Below, one piece after another: positions 33,056 through 43,603 of a stretch of DNA of 64,000 nt; the stretch's first letter is position 1; each line of letters opens with the position of its first letter. Made by a program: the position numbers and the translations under genes. The stretch is taken from the NCBI GenBank assembly GCA_963383645.1, contig OY726563.1:34998331-35062330 (forward strand), given 5' to 3'. This DNA comes from Muscardinus avellanarius (taxonomy: Eukaryota > Chordata > Mammalia > Rodentia > Gliridae). The notes below the pieces were generated by a model. That model searched no databases. It was not told where the DNA came from and saw nothing but the letters and a program-made list of their open reading frames with translations.

Positions 33056-33232
33056 TTTTTTGGGGTACCTCTGGGAATTGAACACAATGGCATTCTATGT
33101 CTGATTTACACCTTCAGCCCTTTTTATTTTTTATTTTGAAACAGGATTTCCTGAGGCAGGAGGACCACTTGAACCCAAGAGTTCAAGACAAGCTGAGACA
33201 ACATACTGAGAGCCCATCTCAAAAAACAAAAC
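33056..33232. mobile_element. Head-to-head SINE composite
   Basis: 33056-33145 is an ID half with linker in - orientation (TACCTCTGGGAATTGAACAC; CCTTTTTATTTTTTATTTTG). 33150-33232 is a B1/7SL-like part in + orientation (GAGGCAGGAGGACCACTTGA; GAGCCCATCTCAAAAAAC). AAATGCA occurs just before and after. Confidence 0.65.
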
Positions 33233-33962
33233 AAAATGCATTGGTTTATTACTACACTTTTAATTCAGTTTTTTTAAAGCTATATGTCTATCCTTATCTA
33301 AGCATTATGTTTAATAATATGTCTTTGTAGGAAAATTTCAAATTGGCAAATATGAGTCCGATTTTTTCCACTTTTTTGAGATTTATTATGTCTACTCAGG
33401 GTCCTTTGTTTTCACTGTGAATATTATATTTAGCATGTTAATAATATTAAGTTTTCTGATAAGTGAATGTGGGAAGTCATTATTTTCTTTGGATTTCCTT
33501 AATATTTCTCAATAATATTTAATAGTTGTGAGCTTATAAGTCTCATACTTTTTGGTTAAGTATATTCCTAAATACTTTATTCTCTTTGATGCTATGGTAA
33601 TTAGAAAAGGTTTCTCAATTTCACTTTTTGGATTTTCCACTACTAGTATATAGAACTATAATTGATTTTGTCTATTGGTCTTGTGTGCTGCAAACTTACT
33701 AAGCTCACTTATTATATCCAGGAGTGTTTTGTGGAAGTCTTAGGATTGTCTATATACAATATTATGTTCTCTACAAATGAACTTTAATTTCTTCTCTTCC
33801 AATATAGATGTGTTTTTTATTTCTATTCCTTGCATAAATACCCTGGTTAAAAATTTCAATACATCTGAAAATTTTTGCATCTTTGTCTTATTCTTGATAT
33901 TAGGAGGAAAGCACTGTCTTATAACATTTGATATGTACTTAGCCATTAGTTTTTCTTAAATG

Positions 33963-34160
33963 CCTTTTTTGTAGTATTAGAGATACACCCATGGGCATTC
34001 TACATATTTTTATTCTTTATTTTTGAAACAGGGCTTTACTAAGTTGCAGAAGGCCTAAGTTGTTGAGGCTGGCTGAAAATCTGTGATCCTCCTGTCTCCG
34101 CTTCCCAAGTACTGGAATTACAAGCATGCACCACCAGGCCATGTGCCACCACATTGGGCT
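33963..34160 (-). mobile_element. B1-dID SINE, older
   Basis: Antisense dimer. The 5' region shows a local repetition (GCACCACCAGGCCATGTGCC). Confidence 0.8.
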
Positions 34161-34660
34161 CTTCATGGTTTTTTATAAGAAATCTGCTCTCATTGTTATT
34201 AAAGACCCATTGTATGTGACCAGCCACTTCTCCCTTGCTGTTTTCATGATACTCTCCTAGTGTGTGGCTTTACTCTACTTGTCTATAGCTTTTGACAGTT
34301 TATTATGTGTTTTGGGGGTGATCCTACATAAAGTGAACTTCTGGTCCATTATTTCTTTTTTTAATTAATTTTTAAAATTTTTATTGGTGCATTATATTCA
34401 TACATCATATTGGGATAAAAAACTTGTTTGTACATACATGTACACATCACTGATTTAACCCCTACCTGATTCATTATTTCTCATGTATTCTTTCTTCTTT
34501 CTACTTCTTTCTTTCCTCTGGTATTTCCCTTATTCATATGTTGCTATGCTTTTTGGTTTTCCATAGGTCTCTCTGTTCATTTTGCTCATTCTTTTTTCTT
34601 TCTGTTCCTAAGAGTAGATAATCTCAGTCAACCTATCTTCAAGTCTGCTGATTCTAATTT
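34161..34660 (-). mobile_element. Old L1M/HAL1-like fragment, antisense
   Basis: TTTTGACAGTTTATTATGTG, TTTCCATAGGTCTCTCTGTT and AGTCAACCTATCTTCAAGTC are common in the reverse complement of L1M/HAL1 3' regions. It is interrupted at 34357-34471. Confidence 0.6.
34357..34471 (-). mobile_element. L1 3' end, antisense, 10-bp target duplication
   Basis: CATTATTTCT at 34347-34356 and 34472-34481. The body is the reverse complement of the 3' terminus at 2113. Confidence 0.85.
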
Positions 34661-35330
34661 GTTTTAGTTAGCTTTTCCATTACTGTGACCAAAATACCTA
34701 CAAAAACAATTTAGAGGAAAAAAGGTTTACTGGGGCTCATGGTTTCAGAGGTTCCAGTCCATAGGGTGGCTTCAAGGCAGAAACTATGGAGGCAGTAGTG
34801 GTGGCAGTGGTGATGGGGCAGCAGAGTGCATGGCAGAGGGATACAGATGTCATATCATGGCAGACAAATGCAGAAAGAGAGGGGAGGAAACCAAAGACAC
34901 ATATAATCCCAAGGCCAAATCCTCAAGGATCCAACCCCTCCAGTCATATCCCATCTCTAAACCTGACTGCATTGTCCACACATGAATTTTGGGGGACAGT
35001 TTAAATCCAAACAATAAAACTCCATTTCTGGTCCCCCAAAGCTCATGCCTAGTTCACAAAGCAAAATAAATTCAGTCTATATGTATGAGTCTCCATAGTC
35101 TTAACAGTTCCAGCATTGCTTAAAATTCCAAGTCCAAAATCTCCTCTGAGACTCAAGGAAGACTCTTAGCTGTGACCCCCTGTAAAAATAAAAGTAAGTT
35201 ACATACTTCCAATTGTATATTGGAAGTATATAACTTAATATGGCACAAAATAAACAGTCCAAAAGGGAGAGACAGGGACATAGACCAGATGGGACCTAAG
35301 CAAGAGTAAAACCCAGGAAGGTCAATATTT

Positions 35331-35546
35331 TTTTTTGTTTTGTTTTTGCGGGTTTGGGTGGAACCCAGGGGCATTTGACCTCCGAGTTACCCCCCTGCCC
35401 TATTTTTTATTCTTTATTTTGAAACTGGGTCTCACTGAGTTGCAGAGGGCCTCACTAAGTAGCTGAGGCTGTTAGCGAACCACGATCCTCCAGGTTTCAG
35501 CCTCCCAAATGCTGGGATTACAAGCGTGCGCCACCACGCCCGGTTT
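35331..35546 (-). mobile_element. B1-dID SINE inside the MaLR element
   Basis: GGTCAATATT (35320-35329) and GGTCAATACT (35547-35556) flank a complete antisense dimer. Confidence 0.9.
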
Positions 35547-36104
35547 GGTCAATACTAAATCCTGTAGCTGTATGTCTGGTACACACTGTTAAGATGAGAT
35601 CTCCAAAGCGCTTCAGCAGCTCCACCCCTATGGCCTTACCAGTTGCAGCCAGTGTGGCTGCTTAGTGTGGCCTCACTGGGTGTAGCTCGCTGCTTTCCTC
35701 AAGAGACATTCCATGTTCTTGGCATCACTTAATTCCTGTGGTTTCCATTGTAACTTTGATTTCACTCTCACAGCTTCACAAATTGCCTCCTCAGGCCCTA
35801 CCCACAAAAATTCCAACATTGCTTCCTAGTTGCTTAGCCTCCTAGACCTTCCTTTGAAATCCATATGAAAGCCTCCATGATTCTTTAACTACTGCAGTTT
35901 GCTTTCCTGAAGAATAAGCACTATGTGAACAATGCCAAGGTCTGCTGCCAGCTCAAGGAATACCCAGACTCCCTTGGATCATGGCTCCAAAGGCCTCTGA
36001 GTGACCAGGCAGCTGAATACTGCTGAGCTGGACTGTGGAGAATCCTAGGAAAACAACTTTCTAGGTGGCCTCAGGCAAGCAGGATGTGCCATGGACCTAA
36101 CTTT

Positions 36105-36314
36105 TTTTTTTTTTTTTGGTGGTACTGGGGTTCCTGGAAGCCCTTCTACCTCTGGGCTACACTCCCACGGGCTACATGCCCAGACCTATTTTTTAACATT
36201 TTTATGTGGAAACAGAGTCTCTTAAGCCAGCGAGGCTGGCTCCAAACCAGCACGATCCTCCTGTCTCCGCCTCCCAAGCGCGGGGATTACAAGTGTGCGC
36301 CATCACGCCTGGCC
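36105..36314 (-). mobile_element. Young B1-dID SINE inside the MaLR element, 18-bp target duplication
   Basis: TGCCATGGACCTAACTTT (36087-36104) and TGCCATGGGCCTAACTTT (36315-36332), one change. The ID half has a small local duplication (GGGCTACACTCCCACGGGCT). Confidence 0.9.
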
Positions 36315-37303
36315 TGCCATGGGCCTAACTTTAAACTGACCTTGTTCAAGCAAACTTTCCATGGTAGTACTCTTCAGCCTGTGATAGGTAGAGTCTTGCT
36401 TATTATCCAGATACCCTCAACATATCTTTCCTACTGTCTCTGTACACAGTACTTTTCTTCAGTGACCACAATCTATCTAACAACTGCATCTTCCTTGGCC
36501 TCAATTTTACATGGGAATTTCTGACCAAACTACAAGTTTTCAGTCTTTCACCTCTGCTTTCTGCTCCCTTTTATTATATCAAACTTGAATATAAGCTGCC
36601 AGCAATACCCATGCCACTGTTTCAATGCTTTGCTGCTTTAAAATTCACTCTTTAGATTATTTAGTCCATTGCCTTTAAATTCAGACTCAAAGTCTTAAAA
36701 CAGAAGCAAAGTCCAGATAAGTTCTCTGCCAAAATATAACACATGTGGCTTCTGGAACAATCTCCTATGAAGTCCTTTTTTAATTTAAAACCTCAACAGT
36801 TTTTAGGTCCCAGTTCCTATTAGCATTCTGGCCTTCAGAGCTTCTATCAGAATCACCCATTCGGTGCTGCTTACATTGTAATGTTTTTGAAGCCTGCATT
36901 CCCATACCTTTCCAAACTCCTCCCACAAAGCAGTTTCAAAGGTTTCTAAATGATACAGTTAGGTTTAATCACAAAACTCCTTGGTATGAATTTCTATTTT
37001 AGTCAGCTTCCCCAATGTTGTCACCAAACTACCAGACAAGAACAACTGAGAGGAGGAAAGGTTTATTGGGATTCCCAGTTTCAGAGTCCACAGGGCTGAT
37101 TCTGAAGCAGAAACCATAGTGGTGATAGTAGCAGGAAACATGACAGAGGGATGCAGCGGGTCTCAGATCGTTGAGGCCAAAACTATGTGTGTGGGGGCAT
37201 ATGTAGTTCCCTAGGCTGCACTCCCAGGGACTCCCCTCTCCCCGCAACCAGCCATGTCCAACCTCTGAATCAGGCTGCATTGCTCACAGATTTTTTCAAA
37301 ACT

Positions 37304-38012
37304 GGATGTGTTAAGAACTATGTGTCAACTCTACATATCAGAATCCCTTCACCTCCAGGGTTAGTTGTTGTGGTTGCTGTTTATTATTGCTCTTATTCTG
37401 TAATGTTCAGTGATTTTTTTGGAACAAGTTCTGCAAAGCCCTTATTCTTTGCTTTGTGTGACCATTAAAGCCTCTGCTTGTTCTGTTTAGTTTTTGCTCA
37501 AGCACATTGTGTATGCATGGGGAATATCTCCAACACTCTGTCATGGAGTTGGCATCTCTACCTTAGCATTCAATTCCTAGTTGTAGAGTATGACATCCAG
37601 AAGGTAGGGCTTTAAGGGGTTAGTTCTCAGAATTTTACAAGCATGAATATATATATATATACCCAAAAAATTATCTACTGTCTCAAGCAGCAATGAAGTT
37701 AAATAACTATCTCTAAAAGTTTTTAGCAAATGCTCCCCTAGATTATAGATTTTTTTCCACTGGTTGATCGGAGTCAGGCCAAATAAAGAGAACTTTACAA
37801 GTGAGGTCTTCAAAAGAACTACTAAACAACTTTTAAAAATGATAATATTTTAAGAATGAGGCATTGAAGGAGTTCCATCCCTGACTTGAAGAAGTATCTG
37901 ATATCTGTCAGGCTGCTAGTTTTCATCATTATTATAAACTGTTTTCAAGGATAGCAAGGTGCTAGAGAGAGGGGAATGTGAATGCAACAAGTTACAATGC
38001 TATGATGCTCAC
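37304..38012. other. No gene seen; possibly old L1 3' material
   Basis: GTTGTTGTGGTTGCTGTTTA and the GCCTCTGCTTGTTCTGTTTAG region resemble the reverse complement of old L1 3'UTRs, but only weakly. Confidence 0.35.
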
Positions 38013-38041
38013 TGTTTGTTTGTTTGTTTGTTTGTTTGTTT
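38013..38041 (+). repeat. (TTTG)n tract
   Basis: Seven TTTG units. Confidence 0.9.
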
Positions 38042-38084
38042 TACCAAGAACCAGTCATTCTTTTATTTGAATAAATTCTTCCTG

Positions 38085-38262
38085 GGTTGTCAGATACTCA
38101 GGAAGTCAGGGCAGGAAGGTTGTGAGTTTGGGGCCAGCCAGAACAATATAGTACGACTCTGTCTCAAGATTAGCAGAGAGGACTGGGTGTAGCTCAATGG
38201 TAGAATGCTTACCTAGCATGTGTGCAGTGTGGGAATTCCACATCCAGCATCAAACACAAAAA
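38085..38262 (+). mobile_element. Old B1/ID dimeric SINE of a different subtype
   Basis: The left part is CAGATACTCAGGAAGTCAGGG...CTGTCTCAAGATTAG. The right part is GACTGGGTGTAGCTCAATGG followed by TAGAATGCTTACCTAGCATG, keeping the full tRNA-like box A and anticodon-side sequence that the common right half has lost. This looks ancestral to the common dimer. Confidence 0.7.
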
Positions 38263-39076
38263 AATCTCCCTGGGTTGATTTTGACATTTTTGTTAGTTTT
38301 CTCATTCTTTTTATGGAAATGGGAACTATCTAAAAACATCAGTCGTCCAATTTTGCTGATATCACCCACTACCCAGGGACTTTAAGAATGAGATATTCTG
38401 GGAAACTAAGTAAAGTGGAACCCATCTATACTATCTCTAGAAAACAACCTATAACATTCCAAACTAAAACTGTGATTTGGGGACTTTTACAATTAAATCA
38501 TAGATAACTGATTTCTCCAATTTTCAATTCTACCTGTCTCACTACCTTTTAATGTTCTTATTTGCCTGAATTAATCTTGATACCTAATTTTAAAACAAAA
38601 AGCCTATTTTAATTAGTGGCTCAGCAGAGTAAGAGACAAAAAGTATATTAATTAAAAATGCAAGATCTTAATCTAGGGATTTCATTAATGGGAGCTATAT
38701 ATATAAGTATGAAAATATCTTCCAATCAGAAATAATACCCTAATATAAAATCACCCTGCTTTCATTGAATACAAACTTCTTATTCATCTCAGGTCGATAA
38801 GTATCCATTTCACTTCTTTATCATGTGAAAGAAGAAATTCTAAACCATTTAGGAATAATATGCCTTTTTAGAAATATAATAAAATCTGTGGACTCTTTAT
38901 TCAGGCAAATTAAAATATATACATGAATCTGTTTACAATTTCAAGGGATTATTGAATACCATGCAGCTACCTCCAAGTTAAATACCCTAATTGAATGCAA
39001 AAATATGACTTTGATCATATGGAAATAGAAAATAGATATAAAATAATTATCTCATTTTCAGTAGAGCAATACAAAT
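38263..39076. other. No gene or confident repeat seen
   Basis: AT-rich intron without recognised elements. Confidence 0.5.
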
Positions 39077-39087
39077 TTAATATTAAA

Positions 39088-39294
39088 GCCAGGTGTGGTG
39101 GCACATGCTTGTAATCTCAGTACTTGGGAGGCTGAAGCACAAAGATCCCAGGTTCACAGACAGCCTCAGCTACTTAGTGAGGCCCTCTGCAACTTAGTGA
39201 GACCCTGTTTCAAAATAAAGAATAAAAAATAAGTCTGGGTGTAGAGCTCAGAGTTAGAATACCCCTGAGTTCAATCCCCAGTATTGCAAAAAAC
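39088..39294 (+). mobile_element. B1-dID SINE
   Basis: TTAATATTAAA at 39077-39087 and 39295-39305. Confidence 0.9.
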
Positions 39295-39310
39295 TTAATA
39301 TTAAAACATG

Positions 39311-39521
39311 TAGCAAGGTGTGGTGGCACACAACTGTAATCCCAGTATTTGGGGGACTGAGATGGTAAGATTGTAGGTTCATGGGCAGCCTCAGCAACTT
39401 AAGCCTTCCACAACTAAGTGAGATCCTTTTTCAAAATAGAAAATAAAATAGAGCTGAAAATGTAAGTCAGGAGTAAAAATCTCCCAGTAGCACCACTACC
39501 ACCACCAAAAAAAAAATGTAT
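39311..39521 (+). mobile_element. B1-dID SINE, diverged
   Basis: Both halves recognisable but decayed (GAGCTGAAAATGTAAGTCAG). It follows the previous SINE's target duplication within a few bases. Confidence 0.8.
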
Positions 39522-39994
39522 AGGTGATCTCCAGCTAATAAACATATTGTGTTTCAAAAGTTAATTTGTAAATTATTTACTTGGAATTTATTACATATTT
39601 TTCTAATAAAGGCCATACTACACAATTTTTGGAGATTATTAAATTGTTAAGTCCCTTAAGAATAGGACCTCTTTTTGTTTTTGTATTACAATGACTTATT
39701 CAAATAAATAGCAGATGGTAGGTTCCCAGTTGAGTCTTTATAAACCAATTTCACTCATAATATATATGAATACAAATATACTAAGAAAACAGGAAAAATA
39801 TTGAAACAATAAACCAAAAAGCCAAAAATGAAATAATAAAATGAGAAATAAAAGGAAAAATAAAGAATAAAATAGATTTTTGAATTATCTTTTGCTTGAG
39901 AGACTGGTTTAGTTGGAAGAGAACACAATAGAAAACAAGTATTTCTAGATATTCTTATTTGAATTTATTTTATTGTGTTAAATTTCACTTAAAA
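39522..39994. other. No gene seen
   Basis: AT-rich intron with A-rich runs near 39780-39870, perhaps an old L1 tail. Confidence 0.4.
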
Positions 39995-40002
39995 TTTGTT
40001 TC

Positions 40003-40191
40003 ATTTTTTTGCCTCTGGGGTTAGAACCCAGGGGCATTCTACCTCCAAGCTACAGCCCCAGCCCTATTTTTTATTCTTTATTTTGAAACAGGGTCTTATT
40101 AAGTTACAGAGGGCCTCACTAAGTAGCTTGAGCTGGCTGTTGTCTCAGCCTCCCAAGTACTGGGATTAGAAGTGTGGCCACCACACCTGGC
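40003..40191 (-). mobile_element. B1-dID SINE, with a 5'-half deletion
   Basis: TTTGTTTC at 39995-40002 and 40192-40199. GAGCTGGCTGTTGTCTCAGC shows that the segment with the GATCCTCC motif is missing. Confidence 0.85.
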
Positions 40192-40199
40192 TTTGTTTC

Positions 40200-41388
40200 T
40201 TCCTAATATATTACCTCTTTTTGCATTTTGTCATGAATGAGGCAATTTTCATGTCCTAACAATTTGTAAATGGACTGAGAGAACAAAGGGGACAAGATGT
40301 TTTGCCTATAGTGACTGGAGAAGGATTGAAAGAATGTGGGTGGGGAGTCATGAAGGGGGCACTGTTCAAATAGGTTTTATATAATAAAATATTTTGCTAT
40401 TTATTATATATTATACATTTCATAATAAAACATGTCCAAGTCAGAGTAAAGTAAGCTAATGTGAACATAAGCAATAAAGTATGAGAAATCCACTGGAAAA
40501 AAATGGTGGAAATTTTAGAGATAAAATTTTGCTTGTTTCTTGCCTTACTTATAATGAGTCAGTGTGCTGAAGAAGATGAGAAAACTATAGGCCATTGCTA
40601 TAAATATAAAGGGCCAATAGTATATTTTCACTTGATTACCACTGAACTCTGACCAAAGCCATACAAAATCATGAGACATATGAAGAATTCAACTGGACAT
40701 CATAAAACCTTTATATGTTGTGGTTCTACCATATAAAATGGATATTAAAAGAATACAGAATGTTGTTGAGTTTAAAGAGGACTAGAAATATAAAAGGATC
40801 AATGGGGTGTCATGGCCTTGTCTTTGGAACAGTATTTGAAAAAATTTCTATTGCCAAGATAACGAAGGAGTGAGCTATGACTTCAGTGACAGGCTCCCAT
40901 ATACTGTATTATGTAAAGACACAACTTAACCCCAGGGATATGGATTTTATGCCAAGTCCTCTCCCCTTTTAAAAGTTTGGAGTTTAACTCCCTTACTAAG
41001 TGGCAATAAACAGAGATTCAGTCTCACATTCTAAGTCTATAGCTCCACAGATCTGGCTGAAGAAATAGGTCAATAAACCACCTGAGACAAATGAGAAAAT
41101 AATTAATTGTCTCCCTAAAAATTGTATTTAGCCAGAAGAAATACAGAATTAGGTATAATGATGACATAAATCATCTTCTGATGTGAATAATTTGGGCTAA
41201 AACCAGCTATGAATATTTATTTTAATTATTTGCAACAATGCTTAAGAGAATTTGGCTTCTATTATTCCAATTTAATAAAGGTAATTAAATAATTTATTTA
41301 ACACTTATGATTTTAAATTGGAATATTACTGAGTTTATATAAATAGTATCAGAACATTTAAAAGAAAGTGTTTCCGAACACTTATTTG
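40200..41388. other. No gene or confident repeat seen
   Basis: About 1.2 kb of unassigned AT-rich intron, free of SINEs. Confidence 0.5.
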
Positions 41389-41541
41389 AGCTGGGCACAG
41401 TAGCATATACTTGTAATTCTAATATTTGAGAGGCTGAGACAGAAGTATCACCAAGTTTAAGGCCAGCATCTACAAATTAGCAAGACTCTGTTTCAAAATA
41501 AAAATAAAAAGGACTGGGGGTATAGCTCAGAGGCAGAATCC

Positions 41542-41590
<49 letters not shown>
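41389..41590 (+). mobile_element. B1-dID SINE ending in a (CA)n tract
   Basis: The dimer is shortened in the right half; the tail from 41549 is about 20 CA units. Confidence 0.85.
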
Positions 41591-41592
<2 letters not shown>

Positions 41593-42319
41593 ATCTGTTT
41601 AATGAATTAGGTTTATAAGAAATTACCTCAGTATATGGGAAGGGTTTCTTTATTAGACAAGTGAAGTATAGAAAAGCCAAAGTGTATGAAATGCAAAGGC
41701 AGTTAAACATTTCAGAAAACAGCATTTGCCTAGCATACTTAAGGCCCTGGGTTTGATCCCTAGCATTGAAAAAAATTTTTAAAGAAACACAATTTAGTTG
41801 TAAATCCTGATTAAAAGTAAATTTGAAATTTTACTAAATTTATAAAATCATTTATATTCAAGAGCAGTTAACAGCCGATTTCATTATAACTATGAAATCA
41901 TAAAATATAAAATTTCTAAATTTTACCATAAGATTTTAAAGATTAAAGCACGAAATAGCAATCACTTAGCGATTCTTTAGTTCAAAGGGTCACAAAAATG
42001 TGTAAAGTAATAATCCTAGAAACACATCTACTGGAATAGATTAATTTGGAGCTTACAGTATGTGAGCTTCTCCTTCCCAAAGTAAGATAACTGGATAAAA
42101 CATAAACAGGTTACCTTCTCTTAGATTTTTTCAATCTAAACTTTCAACTGCATTTCTCTTGGAATTAAAAAAGAAAGAAAGAAAGAAGGATTTATCTTTT
42201 ATTGGACTCTGGAAATGTCTAAAGTTAAAAGGCTAATTAGAAAAGTTAATGTAATAATCAATTATATCATCTAAAGTACAAATCATGGTTACATAAAACT
42301 ATGGCTTAAAACTAAAAAA
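41591..42319 (+). other. No gene seen; ID-like remnant at 41722-41776
   Basis: CATTTGCCTAGCATACTTAA and CCTGGGTTTGATCCCTAGC are the 3' two-thirds of a tRNA-Ala-like ID element with an A-tail. The rest is unassigned; a short AAAG run lies at 42165-42188. Confidence 0.55.
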
Positions 42320-42530
42320 TGGCTGGGTGTGGTGGTATATGCTTGTGATCCCAGAACTTGGGAGGCTGAGACAGGAAGGATGTCAGGTTCACGGCCAGGC
42401 TCAGCTATTTAGTGAGGTCTTCTCAGTGAGACCTTGTTTCAAATAAATGATAAAAAATAGGGCAGGGAATGTAGCTCAGAGGTAGAATGTCCCTGGGTTC
42501 CATCCCTAGCACCAAAAAAAACCAAAAAAC
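42320..42530 (+). mobile_element. B1-dID SINE upstream of the exon's 3' flank
   Basis: Complete older dimer with (AAAAC)n tail. It lies about 530 bp inside intron 2 from the donor, antisense to CASK. Confidence 0.85.
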
Positions 42531-43050
42531 CAAAAACAAAATAACTTTATATTAATGCCTTAAAATTTGATGCCAGCAAGTTTTAACAGTACCATCTTTT
42601 AAATTTTCACACATATATGTGACTTAAGCAAAATGTGACATATGAATCTTCTAGTGGTACTAGATCATTTACCTAAAGTTGGTAAATTATGTACTTGGAA
42701 GGACCTTAGTTTCTTCTGAATCTGCAATTCTCATCTTTGGGATTATTTCCCCTCCATTCCTAGCCCATGTCATATGCCTTAGGATTCAAATGAGATCCTA
42801 AAAATGTAATGTCCAGATTTTACTTTCTTTCTAGTAAAAAACATAGACCCACAACAATCTTAGATGACTTTATAAATTTACTCTTCCACATGCTATCTTT
42901 CATAATTCTGAGAAACTAGAATGGAAACCTGTCTCCACCCACTTCCCACTCACACCCTCTGCTTCCCCACCCCCAGATGAAGGTTAGGTTGATAAATGGA
43001 TTTGGAGGTGGAATAAAGCCAGACATCAAATAACTTACTTGAAATCCATC
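42531..43050. other. CASK: Exon-proximal intron 2; no repeat recognised
   Basis: Clean sequence next to the donor. CTCCACCCACTTCCCACTC and CTTCCCCACCCCCAG near 42930-42977 are the C-rich part, so the CASK pre-mRNA carries G-rich runs about 80-120 nt past the donor, a plausible intronic splicing enhancer (inference). Confidence 0.4.
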
Positions 43051-43056
43051 TCTTAC
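43051..43056 (-). promoter_or_regulatory. CASK: CASK intron 2 5' splice site (GTAAGA)
   Basis: Read on the - strand the junction is ACAGAAG followed by GTAAGAG, close to the consensus donor. It splits the Asp58 codon after its first base. Confidence 0.9.
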
Positions 43057-43169
43057 CTTCTGTACTTAACCCTGGACTTGATGTGAACTTGGCTACATCA
43101 ACAATTTTTACAGCAAATTGTTGCCCAGTTTCTCTGTTGATACATCGTCGTACAACACTGAAGGGACCC
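43057..43169 (-). CDS. CASK: CASK coding exon 2 (residues 21-57), internal exon
   Basis: Read on the - strand, the exon encodes [15 protein letters not shown], then [11 protein letters not shown] and TSSPGLSTE. This is the start of the N-terminal CaMK-like domain of CASK, a membrane-associated guanylate kinase scaffold at synapses and cell junctions. Seen: a pyrimidine-rich acceptor ending TTTTTTAG (AG at 43171-43170), a donor GTAAGA from 43056, and a length of 113 nt. The exon starts with the last base of the Lys20 codon and ends with the first base of the Asp58 codon. It carries the glycine-loop segment (Gly21-Val26) and the nucleotide-pocket lysine Lys41 (codon at 43108-43106). Arg27 and Arg28 are both CGA codons (43150-43145), so a CpG transition would give a stop. 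Known: CASK is an atypical kinase with a noncanonical metal-binding motif, which lies outside this exon. The translation has no stop or frameshift, so this is a live gene exon and not a retrocopy. Flanking exons are outside the window. Confidence 0.97.
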
Positions 43170-43200
43170 CTAAAAAACAAAAAAGTCATTTTACTACTAA
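43170..43200 (-). promoter_or_regulatory. CASK: CASK intron 1 3' splice site: polypyrimidine tract and branch-like motif
   Basis: On the - strand the exon is preceded by a T-rich tract interrupted by one G and ending in TAG. A TGAC motif lies just 5' of the tract (around 43183-43187) and is a plausible branch-point candidate at a short distance. The branch point is inferred; the AG and tract are seen directly. Confidence 0.7.
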
Positions 43201-43390
43201 TTTTCTTAAGTACCTCATTCTCATCAATATCTCACTGTATTTCATTATCTATATACTACATAACACCATGCCATTGTATTTTAGACTCGTGATGGAATAG
43301 TTTTCAAAATAAAAATTAAGTAATACAATTTTGAACAAAATTTTCTGTAATGCACAAGGTAAGTAATTCATCATTTAAAAATATTATTAA

Positions 43391-43603
43391 GCCAGACATG
43401 GTGGCACATGCCTTTAATTCCAGTAATTGAGAGGCTGATATAGGAGGATTGCAGGTTTGAGGGCAGCCTCAGCAACTTAGTGAGACCCTTAGAAATCTAG
43501 AGAGATCCTGATTTCAAAACAAAAAAATAAAAAGGGACTGGAGGTGTAGCTCAGAGATAGAATGCCCCTGGGTATAATCCTCAGTACCACACATACACAA
43601 ACA
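43391..43603 (+). mobile_element. B1-dID SINE near the acceptor side of the exon
   Basis: AAAATATTATTAA before and AAAATATATTAA after. It sits about 220 bp upstream of the acceptor in CASK sense, antisense to the gene. Confidence 0.9.

Larger units (their letters stand above)
30790..33962 (-). mobile_element. Old L1M, antisense: 3'UTR and ORF2, split by several SINEs
   Basis: The order on the + strand is 3'UTR (CACCAGCAATGTGTAAAAGA, TGATAGCTCATTGTGGTTTT near 31.8-31.93 kb), then the end of ORF2 (CAAAATCAGGTGGCTGTACT, ATATCCTTACCACATTGAG, GTTATATCTGGGCATTTAAT), then more upstream ORF2 (ACTTACTAAGCTCACTTATT, ATTTCTATTCCTTGCATAAA). The frame is dead. It lies in the same sense as CASK. Confidence 0.8.
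34667..37303 (-). mobile_element. MaLR (ERVL-type) provirus remnant, antisense, LTR-internal-LTR
   Basis: Left LTR about 34667-35028 (TTAGTTAGCTTTTCCATTAC; CACACATGAATTTTGGGGGA). The internal region has the reverse-complement layout of MST/THE1-like internals (TCCCCCAAAGCTCATGCCTA, AGTCCAAAATCTCCTCTGAG, CAGCAGCTCCACCCCTATGG). The right LTR is about 37000-37303 (TAGTCAGCTTCCCCAATGTT). It is about 2.2 kb without the two inserted SINEs. Such internals are known to lack functional retroviral genes, and no intact frame is present. Confidence 0.75.

Noticed and set aside
36084..36524. 146-codon frame
   Set aside because: Mostly an antisense young SINE translated through, plus MaLR internal sequence. 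The same SINE peptide (LRPDLF-like, SLLSQ) appears in many frames across the window.
43057..43169. Processed CASK pseudogene
   Set aside because: Only one exon is present, with intact acceptor and donor and intronic sequence on both sides, so it is the genuine exon.
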